Positions 1 through 8,158 of a DNA stretch of 21,832 nt are shown piece by piece. The position numbers and the translations under genes were made by a program. Location: NCBI GenBank assembly GCA_012511425.1, contig JAAZGC010000246.1:1-21832 (forward strand). The letters are read 5' to 3'. Every line of letters starts with the position of its first letter. Position 1 is the first letter of the stretch. The DNA is from Clostridiales bacterium. Its GTDB lineage: Bacteria > Bacillota > Clostridia > Oscillospirales > CAG-272. The notes below the pieces were generated by a model. It ran no database searches. It had not been told where the DNA came from and was given only the letters and a program-made list of their open reading frames with translations.

Positions 1-603
1 AAAGAGATCGTGCTGGGCAAATACTTCGCGGCGCTGACCGTCTTTGCAATCCCCTGCGCCGTAATGTGCGTATATCCGGTTATCATGTCGTTTTACGGCA
101 AAGTGAGCTTTACGTCGGCTTACGGAGCCATGGTCGGCTTCTTCCTGCTCGGCGCCGCGCTTATCGCGGTCGGCGAATTTATGTCGAGCCTGACCGAAAG
201 CCAGCTTATAGCCGCCGTCATCAGCTTCGGCGCAATGCTCGTAATCTATATGATGAGCTCGCTTTCATCGCTGATTCCGTCGACCTCGTCGGCATCATAC
301 ATATCTTTTGCCGTTGTTATTCTTATCCTGGCTCTAATCATTTATTACATGACAAAGAGCTACTGGACGGCGTTTACGGCAGCTGCAATACTTGAACTTA
401 TCCTCGCCGTTTTATATTTCACCGGAAGCGCGCGCTTTGAAGGTCTGTTTTCAAAAACTCTCAACGCCCTGTCGTTCTGGTCAAGACTTGATAACTTCGT
501 GTTCGGCATATTCGATGTGACCGCCGTCGTATACTATATAACCGTCTGCGCGGTATTTATGGTACTTACGGTTCAGTCGGTCGAAAAGCGCCGCTGGTCA
601 TAA
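1..603 (+). CDS. ABC-2 type transporter permease, GldF-like (5' truncated)
   Basis: This is the C-terminal part of a polytopic membrane permease. The frame is open from base 1, reading KEIVLGKYFAAL, a motif typical of the cytoplasmic loop of ABC-2 permeases just before a membrane segment, so the true start lies upstream of the window and the GTG at 10 is not a credible start. The visible part has about five to six hydrophobic segments (for example around FFLLGAALIAVGEF, LIAAVISFGAMLVIYMM, YISFAVVILILALIIYY and TAAAILELILAVLYFTG) and a conserved-looking FWSRLDNFVFGIFDVTAVVYY near the end, which resembles GldF-type permeases (SPF.HF..F.rGv.D..d..Y). A GldG-like gene and a DUF4340 gene follow, the usual order for this exporter-like set; the ATPase gene is expected just upstream. 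The substrate is unknown. The family call is from motif and context. Confidence 0.85.
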   Translation, partial: KEIVLGKYFAALTVFAIPCAVMCVYPVIMSFYGKVSFTSAYGAMVGFFLLGAALIAVGEFMSSLTESQLIAAVISFGAMLVIYMMSSLSSLIPSTSSASYISFAVVILILALIIYYMTKSYWTAFTAAAILELILAVLYFTGSARFEGLFSKTLNALSFWSRLDNFVFGIFDVTAVVYYITVCAVFMVLTVQSVEKRRWS

Positions 604-622
604 TTGCGGGGGTATTATAATA

Positions 623-2086
623 ATGGATAATAACATGAATTCAAACGCAAAAGACAAAAGACCCGAAAACGGCAGCGACAGCCTTTCCGGCCGCAGCCTC
701 CGCATGGGCGGTTACAGCGTCGCGATAACGGCGATAGTCATTATAGCCGCGGTTTTCGTAAACCTCATCGTTAACCGCATTCCGTCAAAATATACGAGAC
801 TCGACAACAGCTCGGTCGGACTTTACTCGATAACTCCCGAATCTGAGGAAATCGCGAAAAGCATCGCCGAGGATGTAACGATATATCTCATAGCCGAGCA
901 GGGAAGCGAAGACAACACCATAGTCGAACTTATCGGCAGATATACCGGACTCAACAGCAGGATTAAATACCGCCAGATCGACCCGGCGCTTTATCCGAAC
1001 TTTACCGAGAAATATACTACGGCTACGCTTTCCGGCTCTTCGGTCATAATCGAAAGCGCCAGGCGCTCCCAGGTAATCGATTACAGCGATATCTATGTCA
1101 CCGATTACAGCATAGACGAATATACCCAGCAGATCAAAACCAGCCAGAGCTATGCGGGCGAGGCGAGACTTACGTCGGCCCTCAAATACGTTACGACCGA
1201 CGATATTCCCAAGATATACATTTTAGGCGGTCACGGCGAAGCCGCTCTTACCGAGACGATGAAGAACTATCTGCGTGATGATAACTTCGAGCTTGCCGAT
1301 CTGAATCTGCTTACATCCGAATCGGTTCCGTCGGACGCCGACTGCGTTCTGATTAATTTCCCGACGGCGGACATCAACCCGACCGAAAGCGAAATGCTGC
1401 TGAACTACCTTAAGGGCGGCGGCTCAATGATGCTGTTTACCGGCTTTTCCGACGACACCCCGCGCCCGAACATTCAAAAGCTCGGCGAGTATTACGGAAT
1501 GACCGGCGACTGGGGACTTGTGGTTGAAGGCTCGGCTAATCACTATAACACCTACCCCTATTTCCTGCTGCCGAAGATCGGCGCGCACGATATAATAAGC
1601 TCGATGCCTACCGAGAACTTCTTTGTCATGATGCCGTATTCGATGGGCATTAAAGTCGCAGAGACGGCTCCGAGGGCAACGGTCAAAGTGACAAGCCTGC
1701 TTTATACCTCAAACAGCGCCTATACAAAGCACGGCGAGATATCCGACCTCGAGCCCGGCGAAGGCGACGGCGAAGGGCCGTTTGCAATAGCCGCAGTTGC
1801 CGAGGAAGGGAACACCAGATTCCTCTGGTTCACCTCGCCTTATCTGCTTGACGAGACGATCGACCAATACGTCGCCGGCGGAAACAGCACCTTCTTCCTT
1901 ACTTCGATGGGCTGGATAGGCGGCAAGAGCGAATCGGTTTCAATCGCAACGAAACAGCTTCAGGTTGCGGCTTTGGTGCTTACCGAGACCGAGAAGAATA
2001 TCTGGAGCGTTGTGATAGCGGCGATCATCCCCGTAACGGTTATCCTTATCGGTCTCCGCGTCTGGATCAAGCGCCGCAGAGCCTGA
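623..2086 (+). CDS. GldG-like ABC transporter auxiliary protein (ABC_transp_aux domain)
   Basis: 487 aa. It has a cytoplasmic N-terminus, one membrane segment at about residues 31-51 (YSVAITAIVIIAAVFVNLIV), a long extracytoplasmic domain (about 55-455) and a C-terminal membrane segment (about 460-480, VVIAAIIPVTVILIGLRVW) ending in a basic tail WIKRRRA. This two-anchor topology, the RLDNSSVGLYSITPESEEIA start of the outer domain, and a Rossmann-like segment IPKIYILGGHGEAAL match GldG/ABC_transp_aux proteins, which accompany GldF-type permeases; in Bacteroidetes relatives they are linked to gliding motility and secretion, while in Clostridia the role is unknown. The start is supported by a GGGGG stretch about 10 nt upstream; it lies 19 nt after the permease stop. 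A second in-frame ATG at 638 is possible. The family call is confident, the function is not. Confidence 0.88.
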   Translation: MDNNMNSNAKDKRPENGSDSLSGRSLRMGGYSVAITAIVIIAAVFVNLIVNRIPSKYTRLDNSSVGLYSITPESEEIAKSIAEDVTIYLIAEQGSEDNTIVELIGRYTGLNSRIKYRQIDPALYPNFTEKYTTATLSGSSVIIESARRSQVIDYSDIYVTDYSIDEYTQQIKTSQSYAGEARLTSALKYVTTDDIPKIYILGGHGEAALTETMKNYLRDDNFELADLNLLTSESVPSDADCVLINFPTADINPTESEMLLNYLKGGGSMMLFTGFSDDTPRPNIQKLGEYYGMTGDWGLVVEGSANHYNTYPYFLLPKIGAHDIISSMPTENFFVMMPYSMGIKVAETAPRATVKVTSLLYTSNSAYTKHGEISDLEPGEGDGEGPFAIAAVAEEGNTRFLWFTSPYLLDETIDQYVAGGNSTFFLTSMGWIGGKSESVSIATKQLQVAALVLTETEKNIWSVVIAAIIPVTVILIGLRVWIKRRRA

Positions 2087-2107
2087 TCGGTAATACGGAT
2101 TTCTGCA

Positions 2108-3064
2108 ATGCGAATTAAAAATCTGATAATCGCCGCCGTTGTTATGGCGGTGCTGATAGGCGGGTATTTCCTCGTCAGCGCTCTCAATAAGCCCGAAGTA
2201 CCGGCGGCGGTTCCTGCGGGAGATATGATGATAGCCGACGACGACCCCGCAAAAATCAAAGAAATCAAATATACCCGCAGCGGCGAGACAATAGCCCTCA
2301 AGTTCGACGACATTCTTTATAAATGGCAATATGAAGACGACCCGTCTTTCCCGGTCAAGTTCGAGCTTCCCGCGTCGATGGCGTCGGCGATAAGCAAGAT
2401 AAAAGCCAACCGGCTGGTTGAGGAAACAAAAGAGAACTTCGCCGAATACGGGCTTGACACCCCCTATCTCGACATCACCGCGGTGTTCGAAGATGCCGAA
2501 AGAAATTACAAAATCGGCGACTACAACAAGATGCTCGACGGCTATTATTTCAACATCGGCGGCACCGACAAGGTGTATATCATCCCGACCGGGCTGAATC
2601 CGTTCTTCGAATACTCGCTGCTCGACCTTGCGGATGTCGATGTCCCTCCGGTGCTTGACGAAGAGAAGTATAACTCGATCGAAATGACCTTCGCCGGGGA
2701 AGCGCTTGACGGCGAAAAAACCGCCGCGCTCGCAGCCGCATTTGCGGACCTTGTCCGCGGAGGACTGTCAACAGCCGGCTATATCAGCCCCGGAAGCACT
2801 GCGGAGGCTTCGATTGCGGCTTACGGCTTCGACCGCGGAGCCACCGTCGATATCGCTTACAAAGAAGCGCAGACGGTGGAAAACGCTGACAACTCGGGAC
2901 AGACATCAAGCTACACTTCGACCGTTCATGTCGACAAAACCGCCTCCTTTACCGTCGGAATCGCCGGCGGCAGCGCATACTTCACCTGCGGCAGCGGTCT
3001 TGTATATACGGCGGATGCACAGACCGCAAAGACTGTACTCTCCGTTTTGGGTGTTGAATATTAA
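2108..3064 (+). CDS. DUF4340 domain-containing protein
   Basis: 318 aa. An N-terminal membrane anchor (about residues 5-25, LIIAAVVMAVLIGGYFLVSA) is followed by an extracytoplasmic beta-rich domain. The segment ETKENFAEYGLDTPYLDITA (about 111-130) is the hallmark of DUF4340, whose members contain L.eYGLd.P-type repeats. Members are commonly encoded directly after GldG-like proteins, as here (21 nt downstream), so it probably forms part of the same membrane complex. Its molecular role is unknown. The ribosome binding site is weak, suggesting translational coupling to the upstream gene. This is the last gene of the operon: an intrinsic terminator follows 16 nt after the stop codon. Confidence 0.85.
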   Translation: MRIKNLIIAAVVMAVLIGGYFLVSALNKPEVPAAVPAGDMMIADDDPAKIKEIKYTRSGETIALKFDDILYKWQYEDDPSFPVKFELPASMASAISKIKANRLVEETKENFAEYGLDTPYLDITAVFEDAERNYKIGDYNKMLDGYYFNIGGTDKVYIIPTGLNPFFEYSLLDLADVDVPPVLDEEKYNSIEMTFAGEALDGEKTAALAAAFADLVRGGLSTAGYISPGSTAEASIAAYGFDRGATVDIAYKEAQTVENADNSGQTSSYTSTVHVDKTASFTVGIAGGSAYFTCGSGLVYTADAQTAKTVLSVLGVEY

Positions 3065-3079
3065 AACCAAATAAAGCAG

Positions 3080-3111
3080 CGGCTGACCTTATTTCGGGGT
3101 CAGCTGTTTTT
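3080..3111 (+). terminator. Intrinsic terminator after the GldF/GldG/DUF4340 operon
   Basis: A 9-bp stem (3080-3088 with 3098-3106, one G-U pair) closes a 9-nt loop and is followed by five T residues (3107-3111). It is a textbook rho-independent terminator immediately after the DUF4340 stop. Confidence 0.9.
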
Positions 3112-3536
3112 GCGGGATATGATGTAATATAATATGAAAAATATCATAAATAAATATCATATGCCACAATACGGCAAAGTTTGTACAAAATTTATGCATT
3201 ATCGCGGCTTTGAAAATATCATTCGGAATCGGCCGACATTGCTTTTGGCTGCATTCCGGCATAAAGCACGATTTGCCCGGTCAAATGAATAAAAATACCC
3301 CGCAATTCGCGGAAAATAAGGCGAAAACCGTATTCCGGAACTGCTTTTGACCAGATAAACAATGTTTTTATCTGCGGCAGGTTCCGGAGCGGCTGTGCTG
3401 TATATGTTTTATATATAATGTAGAATTTTTGCAAAAAAACGCTTCGGGAATCCGAAAACGCCTTATTTTATGTGAAAAACCTTTCAAAACAACGCAATTT
3501 GCATGAAAAATCCCCGTGCTGCGAATATTTTTACTA
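3112..3536. other. Non-coding AT-rich intergenic stretch with short repeats
   Basis: No credible gene on either strand. It contains two direct copies of AAATATCATA at 3139-3148 and 3152-3161 (13-nt period), a small palindrome TTTGTACAAA at 3180-3189, and an 8-bp inverted repeat CAGATAAA/TTTATCTG at 3352-3359 and 3367-3374. There is a TATAAT-like hexamer at 3414-3419 but no convincing -35 at the right distance. The stretch lies between a terminator and the promoter at 3537, so regulatory binding sites for the downstream operon are plausible but unproven. Confidence 0.5.
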
Positions 3537-3565
3537 TTGACATCCGGCTCCGGCTATGATATTAT
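3537..3565 (+). promoter_or_regulatory. Predicted sigma-A promoter of the central carbohydrate operon
   Basis: TTGACA at 3537-3542, a 17-nt spacer, then TATTAT at 3560-3565. An overlapping TATAAT at 3563-3568 would give a 20-nt spacer and is less favourable. The predicted start of transcription is about 3572, some 590 nt before the first credible start codon at 4165. It is the best promoter-like sequence in the intergenic region. Confidence 0.7.
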
Positions 3566-3953
3566 AATATGTAATAAGCGGGAATAATCGATTTAAAGGA
3601 CACACCGCGGCTTCGGGTTCGGAAAACAACCGGAAGAACGGAGCGCGGCTGTGTTCGTCGTCTGTTGTTTCCGCACCCGCAAATCGCCGGATCGCGGCGA
3701 GATCGGCGGGTGTTCCGGGGGGATGACCCGTGGAACTTAACAGGGCAATTATCCAAGGGAGATCCTGCCGGCGCACGGTACGCCGCATACACGGTTGGCT
3801 GCCCGGGCTTATGCCTGTGACGCCAAGTGTTTTGTATGGGCAGCATACCATGTATGCAGCGTAGGACATATTGCCGGGCGAAGATGCCGCGGCATATGTT
3901 GGCTTTGAAGGGCTGAAAGCACGTCCCCCGAAGCGCGCTGTAAACTGTGATTA

Positions 3954-3990
3954 CGGCGATCCGTGCGGGTCAGACCCGCACGGATCGCCG
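3954..3990. repeat. Perfect 37-nt palindrome (17-bp GC-rich stem, 3-nt loop)
   Basis: Positions 3954-3970 are the exact reverse complement of 3974-3990, with CAG between them. The stem is mostly G/C and is not followed by a T-run, so it is not an ordinary terminator. It lies inside the long leader, about 175 nt before the binding-protein start codon. It could be an RNA hairpin acting as a processing, pausing or stability element, or a DNA operator. Confidence 0.9.
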
Positions 3991-4150
3991 CAGAATCCCG
4001 CGATTAAGCGTATCCCGATTTGCCCTGAAGCCGGAATAACTCCGGAAATGGCGGTATTCCCGTCCGCCGGGTTTCGGCCGTCAAGAGGCGCAGCCGGCGC
4101 CGACTACGGGAAACGGTATCTTTGTTTACCCGGCATCCCCAATTCTTTTC

Positions 4151-4156
4151 AGGAGG
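4151..4156 (+). promoter_or_regulatory. Ribosome binding site that fixes the start of the large binding protein
   Basis: A perfect AGGAGG sits 8 nt upstream of ATG 4165, which begins a clear signal peptide. The frame stays open upstream to about 3871, but that extension has no ribosome binding site and no protein character. Confidence 0.93.
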
Positions 4157-4164
4157 AAAAGTCC

Positions 4165-7140
4165 ATGAACAAAACCAGAGCAAAACGGATGCTCGCGTTC
4201 TCCTTGGTTGCGGTTATGCTGCTCGGTGTTCTCCCGTTCGCGTCATACGCGGCGGGCGAAACGGATACGGCGTCATTTAAGCGCAGCCTGGAAGAAGTTA
4301 AGGAACTGCTTGGCACAGATTCCTATAACGAATATCAGGCAAAATACGCGGAAGAACCGGCCGCAAAATCAGCCGGCGAAGTTGACGGAACGGCTTACGA
4401 TTCCGAAACAACAACCGCAGCAGTAAAAACCGAAAACTTCGGAGGGCGCTCCGCACTTTACATTCCGGAAACCGACAAAGTTTCGTGGAAAGTATCGGTT
4501 CCGTCCGACGGAAAATACTGTTTCAAGATCGAGTATTATCCCGTCGAAGGCAAAGCAACATCAATCGAGCGCTCGCTTTATATCGACGGCAAAGTCCCGT
4601 TCGATGAAGCCCGTTCGCTTAAGATGACCAAAGTCTGGGCCGACGTATACGAAGGAGATTTCGGAGTCTTAAGAACCGATATTACCGGAAACGATATCCG
4701 TCCGACCAAGATCGAAACTCCGGAATGGCGAACCTATATCGCCTGTGATTCAACCGGATTCATCGTTGAGCCGTTTGAGTTCTATCTTACAAAAGGCGAG
4801 CATACGGTTACTCTCGAAGCCGTCCGCGAACCTGTCGGAATAGGCAAGATAGGCTTTATTCCGATCGTTGCTCTGCCTACCTACGAAGAATATCTTGCGG
4901 CCGCACAATCCGCCGGATATAAGCAGGTAACTCTTGCAGAGCCGATTAAGATCAATGCCGAGACCCCGTCCAATACATCGGAGCAGGTTATTTATCCGAT
5001 ATATGACCGCAGCTCACCGATTACCGACCCGCAGGATGCCAGCCGCATAAAGCTGAACACCATCGGTTCGAATAAATGGGAAACCGTCGGCCAGTGGATC
5101 CGTTACACTGTGACCGTTCCCGAAGATGGTCTTTATAACATCAACGTCAGGTACCGTCAGGAAATCCTGACCGGTATGTATGTGTCCCGCCAGGTACGCA
5201 TCAACGGCGAGGTCCCGTTCAAGGAAGCCAGCTATCTCCGCTTCCTTTATAACGACGCATGGCAGTCATGCTCACTTAACGACGGCTACCACGAAGGTTT
5301 CGAGTTCCTTCTCAAAGCCGGCGAAAATACTATTGAATTTGAAGTCAACCTGGGTGAAATGGCCGACATCCTTTCAAGGATATCCGACAGCCTTGCCACC
5401 CTCAACGCAGCTTACCTCAAGATCCTTATGATCACGGGCGCATCGCCCGACGCATACCGCGACTACAACTTCGGCCGTCTGATCCCCGAAACCATCATGG
5501 CGATGGCAGACGAAGCGAAAACCATAAGAGAGATTGCCAACAATCTTGCCGAAATCAACAAAGGACGCGGTCAGAACGTCGCGACGCTCGATACCATTGC
5601 AAACCTTGTCGAGCGCATGGCAGGAGATGAGGACGAGGTAGCCAAGAACCTCGGAAACCTCAAGTCTTACCTGGGTACTTTGGGAACCTGGATTTACACC
5701 GCTCAGAAGCAGTCGCTTGAAATCGACTATATCACGGTGCAGCAGGTCGGCTCGGAGCTCCCGCGCGCCAAAGCCGCCTGGTATCAGGCAGTGTGGTATG
5801 AGATCAGAACTTTCGCGGCTTCTTTCTACAGCGATTATAACACAATCGGAGCTACATCCGAACTCCAGACCGACCAGGCGGTTACCATGTGGTATACCGA
5901 AGGCCGCGACCAGGCTCAGATCCTGCGTCAGCTCATCGACTATGAGTTCACCTCCGATTCCAACGTCTCCGTCGAGCTCAAGCTCGTCGCCGGCGGCTCT
6001 CTGCTCCCCTCTATTCTTGCAGGCGTCGGTCCCGACGTAACCTTCTTAGGCTCGGCGGATACCATCAACTATGCTATCCGTTCTGCCGTCCTTCCTCTTA
6101 ACGAGTATGAAGGATTTGACGAGGTCACGGCAAGGTTCAGCCCCGCCGCGATGATCCCGCTTACCCTTTACGGTACCACCTACGGTATTCCGTCAACGCT
6201 CTCATTCAGCATGATGTTCTACCGCATGGACGTATTTGCGGAGCTTGAAATCGAGCTTCCCAGTACCTGGTCGGATATGTTCAATATCCTGCCGATACTG
6301 CAGAACAACAAGATGGAGATTGCATTCCCGTCCAACCTCGGCGGAACCATCTTCACCCTGTATCAGATGGGCGGCGAGCTTTACGCCGATGACGGAAAGC
6401 GCATAAATCTCGACTCCAACCTGGCGCTTACCGCCTTCTCGACCATCTGCGACCTCTTCACAGCATATCGCTTCCCGCTGTCTTATGACTTCTCCACCCG
6501 TTTCCGTACCGGCGAGATGCCGCTCGGAGTCGTCGATTACACCACCTATAACACCCTTATTGTATATGCATCGGAGCTTGCCAACGTCTGGGAAATGGTG
6601 CCTGTACTCGGCTGGGAGAGGGATGACGGAACCGTAAGCCACCTCTCACCTGCCACCGTTTCCGCAATAGTCATGCCGAGAGGTGCGAAGAACCTCGAAT
6701 CCGCCTGGAAGCTTATAAGCTGGTTCACCGATGCCAAGCCTCAGGCTCAGTACGCAAATGAGCTTGTCGCCGTAATGGGACCTGCCGCCAAATACAACAC
6801 CGCCAACATGGAAGCTCTCGCCGAGCTGCCGTGGACAGCGTCCGAGTATAAGGCGCTTGAAGCTCAGATGCAGCATCTTGCTGCGGTACCGGAATATCCG
6901 GGCGGCTACATCATCGCCCGTTATGTCGACTTCGCTTTCATGGATGCTTATAACGATAACGCAGACCCGGTCGAAGCGATGCTCGACAACATAACCGAAA
7001 TCAACAAAGAAATCTCCCGTAAGCGCAAGGAATTCGGCCTTGAATATTACGAGATCTCCTATTCGACCAGCTTTGTTGAGGACGCAGACGGCGAGATCGT
7101 CGATCCGAGCTTGGCCGACAGCGACGCCAATGCCGAATAA
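4165..7140 (+). CDS. Secreted 991-aa solute-binding protein with two beta-sandwich carbohydrate-binding-like domains
   Basis: 991 aa from ATG 4165. It has a signal peptide (MNKTRAKRML, then AFSLVAVMLLGVLPFASYAA) and no lipobox cysteine. Residues about 85-235 and 265-395 are related beta-sandwich repeats: each carries a Y.f.i.YyP/YRQE..-type strand, then RSLYIDGKVPFDEA or RQVRINGEVPFKEA, and a (K)GEHTVTLE or AGENTIEFE strand, resembling CBM35/galactose-binding folds. Residues about 400-545 are helical. The C-terminal part (about 570-960) is an extracellular solute-binding protein family 1 domain (for example GPDVTFLGSADTINYA, LTLYGTTYGIPSTLSFSMMFYRMDVF, ESAWKLISWFTDAKPQAQYA). At 991 aa it is about twice the usual length of sugar binding proteins. 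It is first in an operon with two permeases directly downstream (21 nt), so it probably feeds them with an oligosaccharide. How it stays at the surface without a lipid anchor is unclear; an uncleaved signal sequence is possible. Confidence 0.88.
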   Translation: MNKTRAKRMLAFSLVAVMLLGVLPFASYAAGETDTASFKRSLEEVKELLGTDSYNEYQAKYAEEPAAKSAGEVDGTAYDSETTTAAVKTENFGGRSALYIPETDKVSWKVSVPSDGKYCFKIEYYPVEGKATSIERSLYIDGKVPFDEARSLKMTKVWADVYEGDFGVLRTDITGNDIRPTKIETPEWRTYIACDSTGFIVEPFEFYLTKGEHTVTLEAVREPVGIGKIGFIPIVALPTYEEYLAAAQSAGYKQVTLAEPIKINAETPSNTSEQVIYPIYDRSSPITDPQDASRIKLNTIGSNKWETVGQWIRYTVTVPEDGLYNINVRYRQEILTGMYVSRQVRINGEVPFKEASYLRFLYNDAWQSCSLNDGYHEGFEFLLKAGENTIEFEVNLGEMADILSRISDSLATLNAAYLKILMITGASPDAYRDYNFGRLIPETIMAMADEAKTIREIANNLAEINKGRGQNVATLDTIANLVERMAGDEDEVAKNLGNLKSYLGTLGTWIYTAQKQSLEIDYITVQQVGSELPRAKAAWYQAVWYEIRTFAASFYSDYNTIGATSELQTDQAVTMWYTEGRDQAQILRQLIDYEFTSDSNVSVELKLVAGGSLLPSILAGVGPDVTFLGSADTINYAIRSAVLPLNEYEGFDEVTARFSPAAMIPLTLYGTTYGIPSTLSFSMMFYRMDVFAELEIELPSTWSDMFNILPILQNNKMEIAFPSNLGGTIFTLYQMGGELYADDGKRINLDSNLALTAFSTICDLFTAYRFPLSYDFSTRFRTGEMPLGVVDYTTYNTLIVYASELANVWEMVPVLGWERDDGTVSHLSPATVSAIVMPRGAKNLESAWKLISWFTDAKPQAQYANELVAVMGPAAKYNTANMEALAELPWTASEYKALEAQMQHLAAVPEYPGGYIIARYVDFAFMDAYNDNADPVEAMLDNITEINKEISRKRKEFGLEYYEISYSTSFVEDADGEIVDPSLADSDANAE

Positions 7141-7161
7141 TAAAGGAAGGAGAGGATCTTA

Positions 7162-8157
7162 ATGCCGGAAAAAAACACCGACAAAACCACCGTTACCGCC
7201 GAAAAGTCGGGCGGAGCGGCTGCTGCTGAAAAACGCGCTGTCAACCGCAGCGATATGAGCATGGCGGCATGGACCTGGAAGGAAATGAAGCGCAACAAAG
7301 TAGCATATGCTTTGATAGCGCCGTTCATGATCCTGTTCTTCATCTTCACGGTAATCCCGGTCGTGCTTTCGCTGCTGCTCAGTTTTACAACATTCAACAT
7401 GCTTGAATGGCCGGACTTCGTCTTCATGGACAACTATGTAAGGCTTTTCCTTGATGACGACATCTTCGTTATAGCGATAAAGAACACACTTATCTTCGCA
7501 GCTATAACCGGCCCTGCATCCTACATAATGTCTTTCGTTCTGGCGTGGTTCATAAACGAGCTTGCGCCGAAGATGAGAGCATTGGTAACCCTCATATTCT
7601 ATGCCCCTTCGATCTCCGGAGCCGTCTACCTTATCTGGGCGACGATGTTCTCGGGCGACGCATACGGATATGTAAACGGTATACTTATCTACCTGGGTCT
7701 GATATCGACTCCGATACAATTCTTCAAGAACGAAACCTTCGTTATGCCCCTGTGTATCGTAGTCGCTCTCTGGACCTCACTCGGAACTGCGTTCCTGAGC
7801 TTCATTGCCGGACTTCAGACGGTTGACCGCTCGCTCTACGAGGCAGGCGCCGTCGACGGCATCCTAAACCGCTGGCAGGAGCTCTGGTACATCACCCTGC
7901 CGTCGATGAAGCCGCAGCTTCTCTTCGGCGCCGTTATGTCAATCACCGGTTCATTCGGCTTCGGCGGTATCGTTACCGCGCTTGCCGGTTTCCCGTCCGT
8001 AAACTACAGCGCGTGGACCATCATGCACCATCTTGAGGACTACGGCGGACAGCGTTTCGAGGTCGGTTACGCCTCGGCAATCGCGACTCTGCTCTTCCTC
8101 ATAATGATAGGAGCCAACCTGTTGGTCAACAAGCTGCTTTCGAAGGTAGGTCAGTAA
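7162..8157 (+). CDS. Sugar ABC transporter permease, UgpA/LplB type (pair 1)
   Basis: 331 aa, polytopic (about six membrane segments from about residue 48). It has the cytoplasmic EAA loop that docks the ATPase, EAGAVDGILNRWQELWYITLPSMKP (about 227-251), written here in two parts: EAGAVDGILNRWQ and ELWYITLPSMKP. The first 45 residues are an Ala/Lys-rich polar extension. The start is supported by AGGAGAGG about 8 nt upstream. It heterodimerises with the next gene product, which starts 1 nt after its stop. The substrate is inferred to be an oligosaccharide delivered by the upstream binding protein. No ATPase gene is present in the window. Confidence 0.93.
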   Translation: MPEKNTDKTTVTAEKSGGAAAAEKRAVNRSDMSMAAWTWKEMKRNKVAYALIAPFMILFFIFTVIPVVLSLLLSFTTFNMLEWPDFVFMDNYVRLFLDDDIFVIAIKNTLIFAAITGPASYIMSFVLAWFINELAPKMRALVTLIFYAPSISGAVYLIWATMFSGDAYGYVNGILIYLGLISTPIQFFKNETFVMPLCIVVALWTSLGTAFLSFIAGLQTVDRSLYEAGAVDGILNRWQELWYITLPSMKPQLLFGAVMSITGSFGFGGIVTALAGFPSVNYSAWTIMHHLEDYGGQRFEVGYASAIATLLFLIMIGANLLVNKLLSKVGQ

Positions 8158-8158
8158 G

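Larger units (their letters stand above)
3572..4164 (+). ncRNA. Long structured 5' leader / candidate structured RNA
   Basis: About 590 nt lie between the predicted promoter and the start codon at 4165. No reading frame here looks like protein. The region is dense in inverted repeats: a stem 3601-3609 with 3644-3653 (one bulge); GUUCC/GGAAC closing 3712-3736; a 5-bp hairpin 3769-3785; a 7-bp stem 3798-3804 with 3838-3844, mutually exclusive with a 6-bp hairpin at 3843-3857; an uninterrupted 17-bp stem at 3954-3990; 5-bp hairpins at 4031-4045 and 4050-4068, which would compete with a 6-bp pairing 4033-4038/4055-4060; and an 8-bp stem with one bulge at 4107-4132 just upstream of the ribosome binding site. 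Competing pairings would suit a cis-regulatory switch. I do not recognise a known riboswitch or large RNA class. The boundaries follow from the promoter and start codon and are inferred; it could also be a separate RNA. Confidence 0.5.

Noticed and set aside
1..3064. Gliding motility system
   Set aside because: GldF/GldG-like sets in Firmicutes are generic ABC exporters of unknown substrate; other gliding components are absent.
3534..3869. Minus-strand open frames of 94 and 111 codons in the intergenic region
   Set aside because: They overlap each other in different frames, have no plausible ribosome binding site or domain, and lie over the predicted promoter and leader.
3954..3990. Intrinsic terminator or attenuator reading of the 17-bp hairpin
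   Set aside because: No T-run follows on either strand, so classical rho-independent termination is not supported.
3871..4164. In-frame 98-codon extension upstream of the large binding protein
   Set aside because: Starts at TTG without a ribosome binding site, has Pro/Gly/Arg-rich non-protein-like sequence, and would bury a clear signal peptide that has a perfect AGGAGG at the right distance.
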